Shown: positions 7,430 to 16,538 of the stretch, piece after piece
Layout of the letters: each line of letters starts with the position of its first letter
How positions within the stretch are numbered: position 1 is the stretch's first letter
Assembly: GCF_035934735.1 (NCBI RefSeq)
Contig: NZ_CP142396.1
Location: forward strand, 2,108,001 to 2,172,000
Reading direction: 5' to 3'
Length of the DNA stretch: 64,000 nucleotides
Origin: Sedimentibacter sp. MB31-C6
GTDB lineage: Bacteria > Bacillota > Clostridia > Tissierellales > Sedimentibacteraceae
The notes under the pieces: generated by a model
The model's input: the letters and a program-made list of their open reading frames with translations, nothing else
What the model was told of the DNA's origin: nothing
The model's database searches: none
Position numbers and translations under genes: made by a program

Positions 7430-8959
7430 ATGATTTCTGTTAGTATTGATAAGTGCGTAGGTTGTAGAGAATGTTCTCGTGTTTGCCCAATGGAGGCTAT
7501 TGAGATTATTGATAAGAAAGCTGTTGTTAACAAAGATGATTGTGTTAATTGCAAAAGCTGTATTAAGGTATGTAAATTTAATGCACTAGAAGAGATAGAA
7601 GATACTAACCCTAATTCCGTAGTTTGTACAAACTGCGGAGTTAGATGTATCATTCCAAATAAAAAAGATGGCGCATGTAAACGATTCACAAATGATAATG
7701 GTAAATTGTTTAGAAATAGACCTTTGCAGATACCTGACAACATAGAGCCAGATAAAGAAAAAATTGCAATAAGTAGACCTTTAATAACAGCAGTTGGAGC
7801 AGGAGCAAGTTATCCTGATTACCACCCAGCACCATATATTGTTGAAGAAAATATTGATGATTTTGATGTAGTTACTGTTGTTACAGAGGCTCCAATATCA
7901 TATAGTTCAATGATGGTAAAAATAGATACCAATATTCATATTGGTGATGAAAGCGCTGTCGTAAGAAGAGATGGCAAAGAAGTAGGAACAATAAGTACTG
8001 AGCAATACGGCTCTCAAATTTTAATACTTGGAGGAGTTAATAGAGTCAAAGGACCTCATGGTATGACAGTTGTAAAAACTATGACTGAAATTGGTAATAA
8101 AAAACTAGTAAAATTAAAAATCGATGGCGGTTCAACAATAGAAATACAAGTTGGAAAACCACCGATAATCGACGGTGTTGAGGATACAAAGATGAGAGTA
8201 GGGTGTGGTGGTGCATGTTGTGGATTATTTGCAAAACATCTAGGTAAATTAATAGATGAAGCAATAATATTAGACCATCATATAACAGGATTATTTACAA
8301 AACACCCTGCTGGAGCTGAACAATTACCATATAGTGGAGTAACACCCGTTGGAAGACTTGCCACTCCTGGTAGATATTTCTTTGAACATGGTAAAGGCTG
8401 GGGTGGAACTAATGTAGAAAATCCAGCTGAAGCAATAAAAGATATTGATATGACAATAGCAAAACCAGGTATGAAAATATTAGTAGCAGAAACAACTTGG
8501 AGGAATATTGCATTATTTGAAGTTAGTGAAGAAGGTAAAGCAGTAGAGATTGAAATACCATTAGAATTAGAAGAATTTAGACAAATGGCTGCTGAAAATT
8601 GTGAAGATAGTAAGGTTTCTGCCATGTATTATGCAGGTGTAGGAGGAAGTGCAAGAGCTGGAGTTACAGTTAATCCTATTAAGCTTACTCAGGCAGTACA
8701 CAAAGGAGATGCAGTTTTAAGTATTGCAGGTGCAGAAACATTCCTAATGCCAGGTGGAGGTATATCATTTTTATCAGATGTTGAAAAAATGGTAGACGAA
8801 CCATTTAATTATACAGCATCACCAGCTGTATTAGCCCCAATAGAATATACAATTGTAAAAGAAAAATATGATGAAATAGGGGGTCATATAAAGGCAGTTA
8901 GAAAATTAGATGACGTAAAGAAAGAAGGAAGATACGAATATACGAAGTTGAAAAAATAG
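7430..8959 (+). CDS. 6-Hydroxynicotinate-reductase-like iron-sulfur protein
   Basis: A 509-residue protein with an N-terminal two-cluster ferredoxin domain (Cys9, 12, 15, 19 and Cys38, 41, 44, 48), a third cysteine group (Cys66, 69, 73, 83), and a long C-terminal domain containing GCGGACCG (Cys259, 263, 264) and GGSARAGVTVNP near residue 405-416. The architecture fits the ferredoxin-dependent 6-hydroxynicotinate reductase of E. barkeri, which reduces a hydroxylated pyridine ring. Here it would reduce the lactam made by the molybdenum hydroxylase before the amidohydrolase opens it. The family has been reported to carry covalent flavin; the ApbE-like gene at 11.98 kb could supply it. Similarity is judged by eye, so function is tentative. 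Confidence 0.68.
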   Translation: MISVSIDKCVGCRECSRVCPMEAIEIIDKKAVVNKDDCVNCKSCIKVCKFNALEEIEDTNPNSVVCTNCGVRCIIPNKKDGACKRFTNDNGKLFRNRPLQIPDNIEPDKEKIAISRPLITAVGAGASYPDYHPAPYIVEENIDDFDVVTVVTEAPISYSSMMVKIDTNIHIGDESAVVRRDGKEVGTISTEQYGSQILILGGVNRVKGPHGMTVVKTMTEIGNKKLVKLKIDGGSTIEIQVGKPPIIDGVEDTKMRVGCGGACCGLFAKHLGKLIDEAIILDHHITGLFTKHPAGAEQLPYSGVTPVGRLATPGRYFFEHGKGWGGTNVENPAEAIKDIDMTIAKPGMKILVAETTWRNIALFEVSEEGKAVEIEIPLELEEFRQMAAENCEDSKVSAMYYAGVGGSARAGVTVNPIKLTQAVHKGDAVLSIAGAETFLMPGGGISFLSDVEKMVDEPFNYTASPAVLAPIEYTIVKEKYDEIGGHIKAVRKLDDVKKEGRYEYTKLKK

Positions 8960-8971
8960 TTGGAGGTTTTT

Positions 8972-10906
8972 ATGAAAGAGTTGTTTGCAGATTATAAGGA
9001 AGGTGGAAAAAAAAGACAACTTGTTGGTAATGATAAAAAGATTATTAAAGTAATAGCAGTTATTATGTCTCTTTATCAGCTATGGCAAAGTGTTTTTTCA
9101 TCAATGCAACCTCAGATGCATTATGCAATTCATTTAACATTTATTTTAGTATTATGTTATTTGTATTTTACACCTTCTCAAAATAAAGATAGAACAAAAA
9201 TTTTAAAAATAGATTATATTGTAGCTGCAGTAATAATAGTAATTGGAATCTATTATGTATCTCAAATTCAAAGATATTTAGTTAGATGGCCACAAGTAGA
9301 TCCATTGAGTGCAGCTGACATTATTTTTGGGATTATTTTAGCAGTTTTAGTAATTGACGGTACAAGAAGAACAATGGGTATGGTGTTACCATCTATAGGG
9401 ATTTTCTTCTTATTATATGCTTTGTTTGGTGATTTTTTGCCGGGTTCCTTTGGACATAGATTTATTTCCCCAATAGATATATTAGACCAACTTGTTTTTA
9501 CGACAAATGGAATTTTTACTTCACCAATAGCTGTTTCATCAACATTTGTATTCTTGTTCTGCTTATTCGGTTCATTTTTTAATCACTCTGGAGCTGGTGC
9601 CTTTTTTCACAAATTCTCAATGGCAGTAGCAGGTAAATATGCAGGAGGAGCTGGTAAAGTATCAGTAATTTCTTCAGGTTTATTTGGTATGATTAATGGT
9701 AGTCCAACGGCTAATGTTGCAACTATAGGTTCCTTTACGATACCAATGATGAAAAGAGAAGGATATGATTCAGTTTTTGCTGGAGCGATTTCAGCAGTAT
9801 CCTCAACTGGTGGAGGTATTATGCCTCCTATTATGGGAACAGCTGCATTTCTAATGGTAGAAATGGCAGGAGTACCATACAAAAATATTGCAATTGCGGC
9901 GGCTATTCCAGCTGCGTTATATTATGGTTCATTGCTTCTTATATGTCACTTAAGAGCAAAGAAAACAGGTCTTAAGGGCCTCCCTGATGACGAGGTACCA
10001 AATTTAAAACAAACATTAAAAGAAGGATTCCTCTTCTTTTTACCGCTGATTGTATTAGTTGGTATGATAATGATGGGTTACACACCTTCTCTTGCAGCAG
10101 TAGCAGGTATAGTATGTGTAATTATAGCAAGTTCATTAAGAAAAGAAACAAGAATGAGCTTAGAAACTATAATTAAGGCTTTAGAAGAAGGGGCTTTATC
10201 TTCAATAATAGTATCTTTATCTTGTGCAGTAGCAGGTATGGTAATATGTGGATTAATGATTACAGGTTTAACAGGTAAAATTGCTAGTTTAGTATTAAGT
10301 GTTGGTGGTGGAAGTTTGTTTGCAGCCCTTCTTATAACAGCAGCTTTATGTACTTTACTTGGAATGGGAATGCCGGTTGCCGCTGCATATGCACTGACAG
10401 CATCTTTGGCTATTCCGTCATTAATTGAATTAGGAGTACCATTACTAGCTGCTCATATGTTTGTAGTGTATTATTCAACTTTTTCAGCTATTACACCTCC
10501 AGTTGCAGTTGCTAGTTATGCAGCAGCAGGGATTGCAGATGCTAATGCTACCAAAATTGGATGGGCTGCGTGTCGAATTGGTGTTATATGTTTTATAGTA
10601 CCATTTATGTTTGTATTTGATACATCATTATTGGCTGAACCATCAGACTTTTTAAATATTAGTACCTATATAATGATTTTAACAGCATTTTTAGGGGTGT
10701 ATTCTTTAAGCGCAAGTTCAGAAGGATATTTAAAAGCTAAATTAAACATCGTTGCTAGAGTGTTGTTATTTGCATCAGGATTAACGATGATATACCCCGA
10801 AACTCTTACGAGTATTATAGGTATAGCAGTGTTTGCAACAATTTATTTAATGCAGACAGTGAAAATTAAAAAAAGTAATGAACAAATAGCAATTGAAAAA
10901 AACTAA
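8972..10906 (+). CDS. TAXI-type TRAP transporter, fused small and large permease
   Basis: A 644-residue membrane protein with a DctQ-like N-terminal third of four segments joined to a DctM-like domain of about a dozen segments (GAGAFFHKFSMAVAGKYAGG, NGSPTANVATIGSFTIPMMKR, GGGIMPPIMGTAAFLM, SAITPPVAVASYAAAGIA). Such fused permeases work with TAXI periplasmic-type binding proteins, and one follows at 10928. The pair probably imports the carboxylated substrate of the island driven by ion gradients. ATG 8972 is preferred because TGGAGG ends six bases before it; the upstream TTG overlaps that ribosome site. The ligand is unknown. Confidence 0.93.
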   Translation: MKELFADYKEGGKKRQLVGNDKKIIKVIAVIMSLYQLWQSVFSSMQPQMHYAIHLTFILVLCYLYFTPSQNKDRTKILKIDYIVAAVIIVIGIYYVSQIQRYLVRWPQVDPLSAADIIFGIILAVLVIDGTRRTMGMVLPSIGIFFLLYALFGDFLPGSFGHRFISPIDILDQLVFTTNGIFTSPIAVSSTFVFLFCLFGSFFNHSGAGAFFHKFSMAVAGKYAGGAGKVSVISSGLFGMINGSPTANVATIGSFTIPMMKREGYDSVFAGAISAVSSTGGGIMPPIMGTAAFLMVEMAGVPYKNIAIAAAIPAALYYGSLLLICHLRAKKTGLKGLPDDEVPNLKQTLKEGFLFFLPLIVLVGMIMMGYTPSLAAVAGIVCVIIASSLRKETRMSLETIIKALEEGALSSIIVSLSCAVAGMVICGLMITGLTGKIASLVLSVGGGSLFAALLITAALCTLLGMGMPVAAAYALTASLAIPSLIELGVPLLAAHMFVVYYSTFSAITPPVAVASYAAAGIADANATKIGWAACRIGVICFIVPFMFVFDTSLLAEPSDFLNISTYIMILTAFLGVYSLSASSEGYLKAKLNIVARVLLFASGLTMIYPETLTSIIGIAVFATIYLMQTVKIKKSNEQIAIEKN

Positions 10907-10927
10907 TTACATTTAAAGGAGAATATT

Positions 10928-11944
10928 ATGAAAAAAAATTTAAGAAGATTCTCAGGTTTAATGGCTGTAGTATTTTTATTAAGTTCAATGTTAGTAGGAT
11001 GTGGTGAAAGAGGGGCTAGTACTGGTTCTGATACATCAAGTGAAGATGGTAAACTTAAATTAACAATTGTTGGTGGATCTATTGGAGGAGCTTGGGCAGC
11101 TATAGGTGAAGGTGTTAGTGAAGTCATGAGAAGAAGTTATCCTGGCTCAGAGATTGCTTATGAAGTTGGTCAAGAGGCTTCAAATGTTGCTTTAGTAAGC
11201 AACAACAAGGTACAGTTAGGAATAGCTCATGAAAGTTTTTTAAACCTAGCAGCTAAAGGAAAAGAGCCTTTTGCAGAGGAATATGGTAATTTAAGAGCTT
11301 TAGCAGTTTTATATGGAGAAGCTGCAGAACACTTTTTAATATTAAAAGATTCAGGTATGAATTCATTTGATGATATTAAAGATAACAATTATCCTTTAAA
11401 AGTGAATTTTAACACAAAAGATTCTTTCATGGAAATAGTAGGTAAAAAGTGCTTAGAAGCTTATGACATAACTTATGAAGATATACAATCTTGGGGTGGA
11501 AAAGTAGACTTTATGTCAATGGGTTCTTCAATAGATTTAATAAGAGATGGCAAAATCGAAGCATATAGCAACGTTATTCAAGTACCATCAAGTCATATAT
11601 TAGATGCTTCAAGCAACTTGGATTTAAACTTATTAGCAATGTCTGAAGAAGCTATTGAGAAAGTAAATGCTGAAATTGGTACTTATAAGGCAGTAATTTC
11701 TAAAGACCAATATTCATTTTTAGAAGAAGATGTACCTACAGTAGCTGCAAGTGTTGTGTTGTTTACAAATGCTGAACTTTCTGATGATGAAGCATATGCA
11801 GTAGTTAAATCAATTGATGAAAATCTTGATTATTTTACTGGAATTCATGCTTCTTTGAAAGGTTTAGATATAGAAAAATTACAAGATATTAATGGAATAG
11901 AAATACATCCAGGTGCTGTAAAATATTATGAAGAAAACAAATAA
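10928..11944 (+). CDS. TAXI-family TRAP transporter substrate-binding lipoprotein
   Basis: A 338-residue secreted protein with a lipoprotein signal (KKNLRRFSGLMAVVFLLSS, lipobox LVGC) and the TAXI hallmarks GGSIGGAWAAIGEGVSEVM at the start of the mature part and IHPGAVKYYEE at the C-terminus. It captures a small organic acid and delivers it to the permease encoded directly upstream. TAXI proteins of known function bind glutamate, 2-oxoglutarate or related dicarboxylates, but this one shares an operon with ring-hydroxylating enzymes, so an N-heterocyclic carboxylate is also possible. AAAGGAG stands before the ATG. Confidence 0.93.
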   Translation: MKKNLRRFSGLMAVVFLLSSMLVGCGERGASTGSDTSSEDGKLKLTIVGGSIGGAWAAIGEGVSEVMRRSYPGSEIAYEVGQEASNVALVSNNKVQLGIAHESFLNLAAKGKEPFAEEYGNLRALAVLYGEAAEHFLILKDSGMNSFDDIKDNNYPLKVNFNTKDSFMEIVGKKCLEAYDITYEDIQSWGGKVDFMSMGSSIDLIRDGKIEAYSNVIQVPSSHILDASSNLDLNLLAMSEEAIEKVNAEIGTYKAVISKDQYSFLEEDVPTVAASVVLFTNAELSDDEAYAVVKSIDENLDYFTGIHASLKGLDIEKLQDINGIEIHPGAVKYYEENK

Positions 11945-11980
11945 AAAATATTAAGTTTGATAAAGATGAGGGAGGACCAT

Positions 11981-12862
11981 ATGATACAACAATCAAAAAA
12001 GTACAGAATATTAGACGACGGAAGGGTGTTAGTTGATTATGGTCCTATTATCATGTCAATTGCATCTAAAAATCAAAAGAATAGCAATATTAAAGCTTCA
12101 TTAATTGGAGCAGAAAAAGCTATTGAAACTTTAAATAATTTAGTTGAATATTTAGAAATTGCAAAGCAAAGAATTAGTGGCATAGATATGGAAAAATATA
12201 ACGAATATCCAGATGTATTAAAATTATTGATAGAATCAGTAAAATGTTTACATAATAATGAGTTCACACCTATGGCTGCAGTAGCAGGAACCTTTTCTGA
12301 TATAGTAATGGGCGAAATACTAAAAAATTTTGATGTAGATTCAGTTGTAATAAACAACGGAGGAGACATTGCATTTAGTAAATCTGATAAAGATGGAGTT
12401 TTTAATGTTGGAGTTATAAATGATATTACAAGTAGAAAGATAACACATAGGTTATCTATTAAAAATAATAGCGATATTAAAGGTATAGCTACAAGTGGTT
12501 TTGGAGGAAGAAGTTTAACTAAAGGTATTGCATCAGCAGTAACTGTAATGGCAGAGAGTTGTAGATTAGCTGATGCAGCAGCTACAGAAATAGCTAATAA
12601 TACTTATATAGAAAGCAATACGGTGGAAACTTGTCTGGCTGAAGAAATTGATTATGACACAGACATAAAGGGTACTACAGTAGTTAATAAAGTTGGAAAG
12701 CTTAATAAAGAAGAAGTTGAAAAATCAATTAATTTAGGAATAAATAAAGCCAAAGAGCTTTATGATAGGAAGATGATTAAAGGTGCAATAATTTTTGTGC
12801 AAAATGAATTTGATTATTATCCCAAAGATTCCCTTTATTTTAATATAGATAAAAAATTATAA
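11981..12862 (+). CDS. UPF0280 family, ApbE-like protein
   Basis: A 293-residue protein of the UPF0280 family, recognised from YRILDDGRVLVDYGPIIMSI, the FTPMAAVAGTFSDIVMGEIL helix, VVINNGGDIAF and GIATSGFGGRSLTKGIASAVTV. Known UPF0280 structures have the fold of ApbE, the enzyme that transfers FMN onto proteins; the NNGGDIA segment matches the ApbE N-GG-D flavin/metal region. Its reaction is not established. Because a likely flavoprotein with reported covalent flavin in its family (7430-8959) lies in the same operon, a flavin-attachment or maturation role is a reasonable guess. ATG 11981 follows GGGAGG; upstream in-frame codons lack a ribosome site. Confidence 0.82.
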   Translation: MIQQSKKYRILDDGRVLVDYGPIIMSIASKNQKNSNIKASLIGAEKAIETLNNLVEYLEIAKQRISGIDMEKYNEYPDVLKLLIESVKCLHNNEFTPMAAVAGTFSDIVMGEILKNFDVDSVVINNGGDIAFSKSDKDGVFNVGVINDITSRKITHRLSIKNNSDIKGIATSGFGGRSLTKGIASAVTVMAESCRLADAAATEIANNTYIESNTVETCLAEEIDYDTDIKGTTVVNKVGKLNKEEVEKSINLGINKAKELYDRKMIKGAIIFVQNEFDYYPKDSLYFNIDKKL

Positions 12863-12874
12863 TAGGAGGTAAGT

Positions 12875-15136
12875 ATGAAATACATAGGAAATAAGCAAAG
12901 TTTTATTGATTCAAAGGAAAAAGTTACTGGTAAAGCAAAATACTTAGATGATTTAAAAATGCCAGATATGCTATATTGTAAAATTCTTCGTTCGCCACAT
13001 CCTCATGCAAGAATTTTAAGTATTGACACATCATTAGCTGAAAAGTTAGAGGGAGTCAAAGCTGTTATAACTGGAAAGGACTGTCCAAACAATAAGTTTG
13101 GGCTAGAGATAGCTGATGTTACGATGTTAGCAATTGATAAGGTTCGTTATGTAGGGGATGAAGTTGCAGCAGTTGCAGCAGCAACTGAAGAAATTGCAGA
13201 AGAGGCAATTAACTTAATTAAAGTTGATTATGAAATTTTACCTATAGTAGATGATGTTATAAAAGCAATGGAACCGGATTCACCTTTAGTTCATGAAGAA
13301 AACAAAAGTAACATAGCAAAAGAATATCACTTTTCAAGAGGGAATATTGACGAGGATTTCGCTAGTTGTGATTACGTATTTGAAGAAGAATTTAGTACCC
13401 ATAGAGTACAAGGTTTATATATGGAGCCTTTTGGAGCTATAGCTAAATGGGAAGATAATGGAAGATTGACGATTTATAGCGGTTTACAATCTGTTTTTCA
13501 AGGAAGGAATGAAATAGCAAAGGCTTTAGGAATTGAGCCATCTCAAATTACTGTTAAGGCACCATTTATAGGTGGAGGTTTTGGAGCTAAAATATGGATT
13601 AGAAATTTTCATCCTATAGTAGCAGTATTAGCTAAGTTAACACAAAGACCAGTAAAGGTTGTTTTAACTAGAGAAGAAGAAATGTTATCAACAAGACCAA
13701 GAGTTGCACCTAAAATCAAATTGAAATTAGGTATGATGAAAGATGGAACTATGGTTTGTAAACAAGCTCGTATTATAGCTGATAATGGAGCTTATTCATG
13801 GGCAGCAACTAAAATATTGTTAAATATGTCTATACGAACTGATTGTTTATATAGATTTAAATCTACAAAAACAGATTCTTATTTAGTTTATACAAATTTA
13901 ATTCCTACAAGTGGATTTAGAGCTTATGGAAATAGCCAAGCTCACTTTGCTTTAGAATCATTTATCGATTTATGTTCAAGAAAAATAGGGTTAAATCCTG
14001 TTGAAGTAAGACTAAAAAATGCAGTTCATACAGGAGATTTGACTATACATGGTTGGAAAATTAAAAGCTGTGGATTGTCAGAATGTATTGAAGCAGCAAA
14101 TGATAGTATATTAAAAACGAGATTACCAAAAGAAGAGCAAAATGGAAGAATAAAAAGAGGTATTGCAACAGCATGTATGACACATGTTTCTGGTAATAGA
14201 GGTGGAGAAAAATATGATGGCTCATCTGCTATGATTAGAATTCATGAAGATGGAAAAGTATTTGTATTTTCTGGTGAAGCTGATTTAGGACAAGGATCTA
14301 GAACTATCTTTGCACAAATTACTGCAGAAGTATTAGGTGTTAATATAGATGACATTACAGTTATGCCGTTAGATACTGATATAAGTCCATTTGGACTTGG
14401 GACATATTCTAGTAGGGTAACTACAGTAGGTGGAAAAGCAGTAATGCAAGCAGCTGAAAAGGTTAAAAAACAAATTATATCTCTTGCATCTGAAGAATTA
14501 AAAAAACCAATAGCTGCTTTGGATATAAAAGATGGTTTAGTATATTACAAAGCTGATGACAGAGTAAATATATCATTAAAGAGTTTATGTAATAAGGCGA
14601 TAAGAACTAATAAGTCAATACCGTTCACTTCATATATAAGTTATGATCCACCTACGGTAGGAGCAGATTCAACTGGATATGGAGACTATTCAAGTGCTTA
14701 TACTTATGGTGCACATGCAGTAGAAGTAGAAGTAGATACACATACTGGACAAGTTAAAGTATTAAAAGTAGTTGCAGCTCATGATGTTGGAAAAGTAATT
14801 AATCCTAGTGGTGTAATAGGACAAATAAATGGTGGAGTTGCTCAAGGTATTGGATGGACTTTATATGAGAATATGCAATTTAAAGATGGTATACCTCAAA
14901 GTACAGGATTACATAAATATACTTTAATGACATCAAAAGATATGCCAGAAATTGAAAGTATTATTGTTGAAACAAACGATCCAATTGGTCCTTTTGGAGC
15001 TAAAGGTATTGGAGAACCAACTTTGATTCCTACTGGTCCAGCTATAGCAAATGCTATTGAAGATGCTATAGGAGTTCGAATAAAAGATTTACCTATAACT
15101 CCAGAAAAAATATACAGGGCTTTAAATGATAAATAA
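12875..15136 (+). CDS. Molybdenum hydroxylase, molybdopterin-binding large subunit (XDH family)
   Basis: A 753-residue large subunit of the xanthine dehydrogenase/nicotinate dehydrogenase family. Molybdopterin-contact segments are present: GGGFGAK at 233-239, FRAYGNSQ at 348-355, GEADLGQGS near 475, and the catalytic glutamate Glu714 in GIGEP. These enzymes hydroxylate a carbon next to a ring nitrogen using water. The FRAYG motif keeps the arginine that in xanthine dehydrogenase orients the ring, but substrate cannot be deduced. With the two genes that follow it forms a Mo/FAD/2Fe-2S enzyme. It starts after TAGGAGG. Purine oxidation is less likely because no other purine-degrading gene is in the operon. 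Confidence 0.93.
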   Translation: MKYIGNKQSFIDSKEKVTGKAKYLDDLKMPDMLYCKILRSPHPHARILSIDTSLAEKLEGVKAVITGKDCPNNKFGLEIADVTMLAIDKVRYVGDEVAAVAAATEEIAEEAINLIKVDYEILPIVDDVIKAMEPDSPLVHEENKSNIAKEYHFSRGNIDEDFASCDYVFEEEFSTHRVQGLYMEPFGAIAKWEDNGRLTIYSGLQSVFQGRNEIAKALGIEPSQITVKAPFIGGGFGAKIWIRNFHPIVAVLAKLTQRPVKVVLTREEEMLSTRPRVAPKIKLKLGMMKDGTMVCKQARIIADNGAYSWAATKILLNMSIRTDCLYRFKSTKTDSYLVYTNLIPTSGFRAYGNSQAHFALESFIDLCSRKIGLNPVEVRLKNAVHTGDLTIHGWKIKSCGLSECIEAANDSILKTRLPKEEQNGRIKRGIATACMTHVSGNRGGEKYDGSSAMIRIHEDGKVFVFSGEADLGQGSRTIFAQITAEVLGVNIDDITVMPLDTDISPFGLGTYSSRVTTVGGKAVMQAAEKVKKQIISLASEELKKPIAALDIKDGLVYYKADDRVNISLKSLCNKAIRTNKSIPFTSYISYDPPTVGADSTGYGDYSSAYTYGAHAVEVEVDTHTGQVKVLKVVAAHDVGKVINPSGVIGQINGGVAQGIGWTLYENMQFKDGIPQSTGLHKYTLMTSKDMPEIESIIVETNDPIGPFGAKGIGEPTLIPTGPAIANAIEDAIGVRIKDLPITPEKIYRALNDK

Positions 15137-15150
15137 GGGAGGCGAAATAA

Positions 15151-16032
15151 GTGAGAATTGAAAACTATCTATACCCTGAAACTGTAGAAGAAGCAATACA
15201 ACATTTAAAAGAATATAAAGGCAAAGCTAAAATTGTAGCTGGAGGAACTGACTTAGTACTTTGGTTAAAGTCAGATAAAGTTCAAGCTGAGGCTCTAGTT
15301 GATATAACAAATATAGATGAATTACAGGAGATTAAGATAGAAAAAGACCAGTTAGTTATTGGCGCAGGTGTAACATGTACTGATGTTTCATTAAATAAAA
15401 ATATAAAGAAAATATTTAAGAGTTTAGCAGATGGATGCAGAAGTGTTGGTTCGCCTCAAATACGCAATATGGCTACATTAGCTGGGAATATTGTAAGTGC
15501 ACAACCAGCGGCTGATGCTAGTGTAAATTTTGTAGCACTAGAAGCAAAATGTGAAGTAGCTTCTATTGAAGGCAGAAGAATTGTTAATGTCGAGGATTTA
15601 TATTTAGGAGTAGGCAAAAGTGCAATAGATTCAACTAAGGAAATAATTACTAAAATATTTATTGAAATACCGAAAAATAATTATTCTACTGGTTTTGAAA
15701 GAATTGCACCAAGAAATTCATTAGCTTTACCTATAGTAAACGTAGCTATAAAAATTGAAGTTGATAATAATATTATAACTAACTCTAAGATTGTAACGGC
15801 ACCAGTTTCAATAGTTCCTTTTAGAGCTAAAAACGCAGAATCTTATTTAATAGGTAAAGATATTACAGATGAAAAAATTATAGAGTTAGCTTCAATAGAA
15901 GCATTTAACGAGGCAAAACCAAGAGATAGTATGTTGAGAGGAACTGGAGAATATAGAAAAGTTTTAGTAAAAGAATTAGTTTACAAAGCTTTGGAAGCAA
16001 TTAAAAAAGATTTAATACAGGAAGGTAGGTGA
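15151..16032 (+). CDS. Molybdenum hydroxylase, FAD-binding medium subunit
   Basis: A 293-residue subunit of the CoxM/XdhB type. The FAD-binding motifs KIVAGGTDLVLWLK near residue 30 and RNMATLAGNIVSAQPAADAS near 110 are clear, followed by the CO-dehydrogenase-flavoprotein C-terminal domain. It passes electrons from the 2Fe-2S subunit to the final acceptor. It starts at GTG 15151 with GGGAGG in front, 14 bases after the large subunit gene, and is followed after 4 bases by the small subunit, so the three subunits are translated together. Confidence 0.94.
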   Translation: MRIENYLYPETVEEAIQHLKEYKGKAKIVAGGTDLVLWLKSDKVQAEALVDITNIDELQEIKIEKDQLVIGAGVTCTDVSLNKNIKKIFKSLADGCRSVGSPQIRNMATLAGNIVSAQPAADASVNFVALEAKCEVASIEGRRIVNVEDLYLGVGKSAIDSTKEIITKIFIEIPKNNYSTGFERIAPRNSLALPIVNVAIKIEVDNNIITNSKIVTAPVSIVPFRAKNAESYLIGKDITDEKIIELASIEAFNEAKPRDSMLRGTGEYRKVLVKELVYKALEAIKKDLIQEGR

Positions 16033-16036
16033 TAAC

Positions 16037-16513
16037 ATGCAAGAGATAAAATTTATTTTAAATGGAGAAAATGTAACTGTTAAGGTGAATCCTAATGAAA
16101 CGTTATTAAAGGTTTTAAGAGAAAAACTTGGAATGACTGGCACAAAGGAAGGCTGCGGAGAAGGCGAATGTGGAGCCTGCACTGTTATTTTCGACTCAAG
16201 ACCAGTTAATTCTTGCATCATACCTGCTGCTAAAGTAAATGGTAAGGAAGTTTTAACAATTGAAGGGCTAAGTAAAAATGGTGAACTTCATCCAATACAA
16301 GAAGCATTCATCGAGGCTGGAGCAATACAATGTGGTTTCTGTACACCAGGAGTTGTTTTATCAGCTAAGGCTATATTAGATAAATATGATGATCCTGATG
16401 AAGAAACAATAAAAGATGAGTTATCAGGTCATTTATGTAGATGCACTGGGTATTTACAGTTCTATGATGCTATAAAACTAGCAGTTGAAAAAATTAAAGA
16501 AATGAAAAAATAA
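16037..16513 (+). CDS. Molybdenum hydroxylase, [2Fe-2S] small subunit
   Basis: A 158-residue subunit with the two expected cluster sites: the plant-ferredoxin-type motif GCGEGECGACTV near residues 39-50, and the second domain's QCGFCTPG and HLCRCTGY near residues 97-135. Length and cysteine pattern match CoxS/XdhC-type small subunits. It relays electrons from molybdenum to FAD. GGTAGGTGAT precedes the ATG, and the gene follows the FAD subunit by 4 bases. Confidence 0.95.
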   Translation: MQEIKFILNGENVTVKVNPNETLLKVLREKLGMTGTKEGCGEGECGACTVIFDSRPVNSCIIPAAKVNGKEVLTIEGLSKNGELHPIQEAFIEAGAIQCGFCTPGVVLSAKAILDKYDDPDEETIKDELSGHLCRCTGYLQFYDAIKLAVEKIKEMKK

Positions 16514-16538
16514 AACAATACAGAAAGTAGGCATAATA

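Noticed and set aside
12875-16513. Xanthine dehydrogenase for purine breakdown
   Set aside because: No purine permease, urate, allantoin or guanine deaminase genes are in the operon; instead a lactam reductase, enamidase-like hydrolase and methylaspartase surround it.
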